8,469 nucleotides of DNA. Source: Crocinitomicaceae bacterium. GTDB taxonomy: Bacteria; Bacteroidota; Bacteroidia; Flavobacteriales_D; Crocinitomicaceae. Positions 6,793 through 8,469 of this stretch are shown piece by piece. Numbering within the stretch: position 1 is the first letter of the stretch; every line of letters starts with the position of its first letter. Both the position numbers and the translations under genes were made by a program. The notes beneath the pieces were generated by a model. It had not been told where the DNA came from. It ran no database searches and saw only the letters and a list, made by a program, of their open reading frames with translations. The stretch lies in contig NZQU01000070.1 in assembly GCA_002696025.1 (NCBI GenBank), forward strand, positions 1 through 8,469, in the 5' to 3' direction.

Positions 6793-6883
6793 GTACTCTT
6801 TATCTCACTTTTTTTTACTATATTATGTAACGGTTTGTGGATCGCCCATTATAACCACATTATAATCTTTAAAATAAAATATT

Positions 6884-7651
6884 ATGTTACGAAAAATGTC
6901 TGAGGGTTTGGTTGGTGTGGTGCTTCTATTGGCTTTGGTTTTTAAATTCCTACATCAGCCTGGTGCGGCAGTCATGATGATGGTCTCTCTTGGCGGGGTA
7001 TGTCTCTTATTGATTGATCATATTTTTAATGGTAAAGAAACAAAAATGATGTCTTTAAATACAGCTGCATCTCTTTTGGGAGTACTCTTTGTTTTGGCGG
7101 TTGTTTTTAAAGTGATGCATCTTAAAGGTGCAGGAATTATGTTGGTTGTTTCATTGATTGGCTTGTCAATTTGCTTTGCTGTTAAGTCATATTGCCTAAG
7201 GAAGTCCATTAATGCGATATTGCCAGCTTTGTTTTCAATTACCACACTTTTTATACTTTTTAAAATTTTACACTGGCCTAAACCACCCTATATTTTATAT
7301 GGTTCTTATTTTGCCTTTGCTCTTTTGTTTCCTTTGTTAATGTTTTCAAAATCCTCAAAATTAAAGCAGATAAGTGCATCTTTAAGTAATAGTTATATGC
7401 TGCTTGGAGGCATTTCATTTGTTCTTTTTTTAGTGGAGGTTTTAAATAAGGCAACTCAAATGGGTAAAATATCATTGCTTGCCTTGAACCATATAATGAT
7501 TATAGATTCAATTTTATTTTTAGCTGTTTTGTATGCCATTACAAAAACACTAAAGCTTGAAACTGATGATCAAAATCGCAAGCTTTTAAAAACCCTGAAA
7601 GGAATATATGTCTTTATATTGGTTTTAATGAGCCTTGTATCTGGTCAGTAA
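6884..7651 (+). CDS. polytopic membrane protein with three GldL-like FKxxH repeats
   Basis: The 255-residue protein is almost wholly hydrophobic, with about seven or eight predicted membrane segments and no signal peptide. Three repeats of a helix ending in a Lys-x-x-His motif are visible: FKFLHQPGAAVMM from residue 20, FKVMHLKGAGIML from 75 and FKILHWPKPP from 126. The first two continue into a matching VSLxG helix. This resembles the first transmembrane helix of GldL, the membrane subunit of the GldLM proton-driven motor of gliding and type IX secretion, where the Lys and His of an FKxxHWPGA motif are functional. True GldL is a two-helix protein with a cytoplasmic tail and pairs with GldM; neither is seen here, so this is a GldL-related repeat protein and not GldL. 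ATG 6884 follows an AT-rich leader. The gene converges on the DUF4920 gene, and a terminator hairpin lies 51 bp past its stop. Function unknown; a proton-linked role is speculation. Confidence 0.75.
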   Translation: MLRKMSEGLVGVVLLLALVFKFLHQPGAAVMMMVSLGGVCLLLIDHIFNGKETKMMSLNTAASLLGVLFVLAVVFKVMHLKGAGIMLVVSLIGLSICFAVKSYCLRKSINAILPALFSITTLFILFKILHWPKPPYILYGSYFAFALLFPLLMFSKSSKLKQISASLSNSYMLLGGISFVLFLVEVLNKATQMGKISLLALNHIMIIDSILFLAVLYAITKTLKLETDDQNRKLLKTLKGIYVFILVLMSLVSGQ

Positions 7652-7662
7652 ACAGCGTAGAT

Positions 7663-8100
7663 TTATTTATTTATAATCACTCCGTTGGCTAAAAAGCTTA
7701 AGCCGAGCTTCGGCTCGGTTATTTTTTCAATTTCTGCTTTTGATTTACCAGCATCTTCGGCATAGTGCCTTTGCATATCAACGCTAATTGTGTCAACGAA
7801 AAGATTTCCTTGAATAACGGCTGATTTTCCTTCAGCTCCCTCAGTTGGAACAAAAAAGGAATAATCTTTAAATCGAACCAAAACAGTGTCTGAGCCCATG
7901 TCCATTTTCATCCAACATCCTTTTTTAGGGCATGTTTCTAGGATGGTTCCTTCAATTTTAGTTTCAATTGAGCCTTTTTCAAAGCTTTGAGCTTTTGCAT
8001 CTTTGTATGAAACTAGATTTTCTGATGATATTTTATCTCCAAAGTAGCTGGCAGATTTACATGCAGTTAAAACCAAAGCAAGTATTATTATTTTTTTCAT
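7663..8100 (-). CDS. DUF4920 domain lipoprotein
   Basis: The 145-residue product starts at ATG 8100 with MKKIIILALVLTAC, a short lipoprotein signal with Cys14 lipidated. The mature part has DUF4920 hallmarks in order: YFGDKI at 19-24, a strand leading to CPKKGCWM with Cys57 and Cys62, FKDYSFFVP at 77-85, a GK-type turn near 91, SVDMQRHYAEDAGKS at 106-120, and EKITEP before the C-terminus. The family is a small, probably OB-like beta-barrel found mainly in Bacteroidota; the paired cysteines suggest metal or redox binding, but no activity is established. Length fits the family. The 3' end of the coding sequence also forms the terminator of the convergent gene. A TAnnTTTG box lies upstream on the minus strand. 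It is divergent from the hydrolase gene at 8202. Confidence 0.9.
   Translation of the reverse strand: MKKIIILALVLTACKSASYFGDKISSENLVSYKDAKAQSFEKGSIETKIEGTILETCPKKGCWMKMDMGSDTVLVRFKDYSFFVPTEGAEGKSAVIQGNLFVDTISVDMQRHYAEDAGKSKAEIEKITEPKLGLSFLANGVIINK
7703..7730 (+). terminator. rho-independent terminator with UUCG tetraloop, inside the opposing gene
   Basis: CCGAGC (7703-7708), loop TTCG (7709-7712) and GCTCGG (7713-7718) make a perfect six-pair GC-rich stem closed by the very stable C(UUCG)G tetraloop; a G-T and an A-T pair can extend it. On the plus strand it is followed by TTATTTTTTC. It lies 51 bp after the stop of the 6884-7651 gene and within the coding end of the convergent DUF4920 gene. 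It is the most GC-rich short patch in its surroundings. Confidence 0.75.
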
Positions 8101-8143
8101 TTATATGAATTATATGTTGTGTTTTATTTTTTAATCGTTTAAA

Positions 8144-8151
8144 CAAAAGTA
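8144..8151 (-). promoter_or_regulatory. Bacteroidota -7 promoter box (TAnnTTTG) for the DUF4920 gene
   Basis: On the minus strand this reads TACTTTTG, an exact TAnnTTTG match, 43 bp upstream of the ATG at 8100. A clear TTG-type -33 box at the right spacing is missing, so this is a single-element call. Confidence 0.5.
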
Positions 8152-8201
8152 ATCAATCTTGTGATTTTTATTTGTTGTAAATTTATGATCAATAAATAAG
8201 C

Positions 8202-8469
8202 ATGAAATATTTTTTAACAGTATTAAGTCTAATTGTTTTTTCAAGTGTGTTTTCACAACACCAAGTAGGGCATTTTAACACAACCTATCAAGACCCAAGC
8301 AGAGGCAATAGAAATATCGAAACCGAGGTTTATTATCCGGCAACAACAGCTGGAGATAATACACCAATGGCATCGGGTCAATTTCCGGTAATTGTTTTTG
8401 GCCATGGCTTTGTCATGGTTTGGAGTGCCTATCAAAACTTATGGGAAGAATTTGTGCCAAATGGCTATA
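8202..8469 (+). CDS. secreted alpha/beta hydrolase (3' end missing)
   Basis: A frame opens at ATG 8202 and stays open to the window edge, giving 89 residues of a longer protein. It starts MKYFLTVLSLIVFSSVFSQ, a signal peptide with likely cleavage before or after the Gln. The mature part begins with VGHFNTTYQDPSRGNR and IETEVYYPA, followed by FPVIVFGHGFVMVWSAYQ. This is the pattern of alpha/beta hydrolases of the PAF-acetylhydrolase / chlorophyllase / dienelactone-hydrolase-like group: first conserved strands, then an oxyanion-hole HG motif. The nucleophile Ser and catalytic Asp and His would lie beyond the window. In this phylum such enzymes are often exported and may carry a type IX secretion tail, which cannot be checked here. 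The gene is divergent from the DUF4920 gene across about 100 bp. Confidence 0.8.
   Translation, partial: MKYFLTVLSLIVFSSVFSQHQVGHFNTTYQDPSRGNRNIETEVYYPATTAGDNTPMASGQFPVIVFGHGFVMVWSAYQNLWEEFVPNGY

Noticed and set aside
6793..6830. T-tract after the CotH-fusion stop as a rho-independent terminator
   Set aside because: A run of eight T is present, but no stable GC stem precedes it.
6835..6866. TGTGG...CCACA inverted repeat before the GldL-like gene
   Set aside because: It is a five-pair stem with a loop of about 14 bases, too weak and unsupported to call an operator or riboswitch.
6884..7651. Naming the FKxxH repeat protein GldL
   Set aside because: GldL has one motif copy, two helices and a long cytoplasmic tail and sits next to gldM; this protein has three copies, many helices and unrelated neighbours.

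Overview
The window is AT-rich DNA from a member of the Bacteroidota, most likely a marine or aquatic Flavobacteriales-type organism. This rests on several short lipoproteins with an [L/T/S]-x-C lipobox, a DUF4920 lipoprotein, a membrane protein carrying GldL-type FKxxH motifs, a Bacteroidota MoxR/ChlI-like AAA+ protein, a TAnnTTTG promoter box and few recognisable Shine-Dalgarno sites. Species cannot be named from this sequence.

Left part (1-1620): the 3' portion of an AAA+ ATPase gene of the magnesium-chelatase subunit I / MoxR type, followed after 3 bp by a small cytosolic protein gene, probably its operon partner. Middle left (1541-3361): a duplicated block. A lipoprotein gene on the minus strand, together with the last ~80 bp of the convergent small-protein gene, occurs twice, about 1 kb apart. 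The two lipoproteins have diverged, but the attached gene tail is ~92% identical, with 44 bp perfect. A four-helix membrane protein gene lies between the copies. The second lipoprotein is the downstream cistron of a two-gene minus-strand operon, coupled by an ATGA overlap to a third, cysteine-rich lipoprotein.

Centre (3466-6792): the most unusual gene. One 1108-codon reading frame encodes a secreted CotH-type kinase with its usual accessory domains (N-terminal beta domain, InlB-like repeat, lamin-tail-like domain), then a membrane segment, then what looks like a complete second signal peptide without its start codon, then a protein-tyrosine/dual-specificity-phosphatase-like domain lacking the P-loop arginine, and finally a LysM peptidoglycan-binding module. 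It appears to join two formerly separate secreted proteins. It could be a kinase plus (pseudo)phosphatase held at the cell wall, possibly cut in two by signal peptidase.

Right part (6884-8469): a polytopic membrane protein with three FKxxH repeats like the GldL proton-motor helix; a convergent DUF4920 lipoprotein whose coding end contains a strong UUCG-loop terminator serving the opposite strand; and the 5' end of a secreted alpha/beta hydrolase gene that runs off the window. No tRNA, rRNA, CRISPR array or transposase was seen. No gene-free stretch exceeds about 140 bp.
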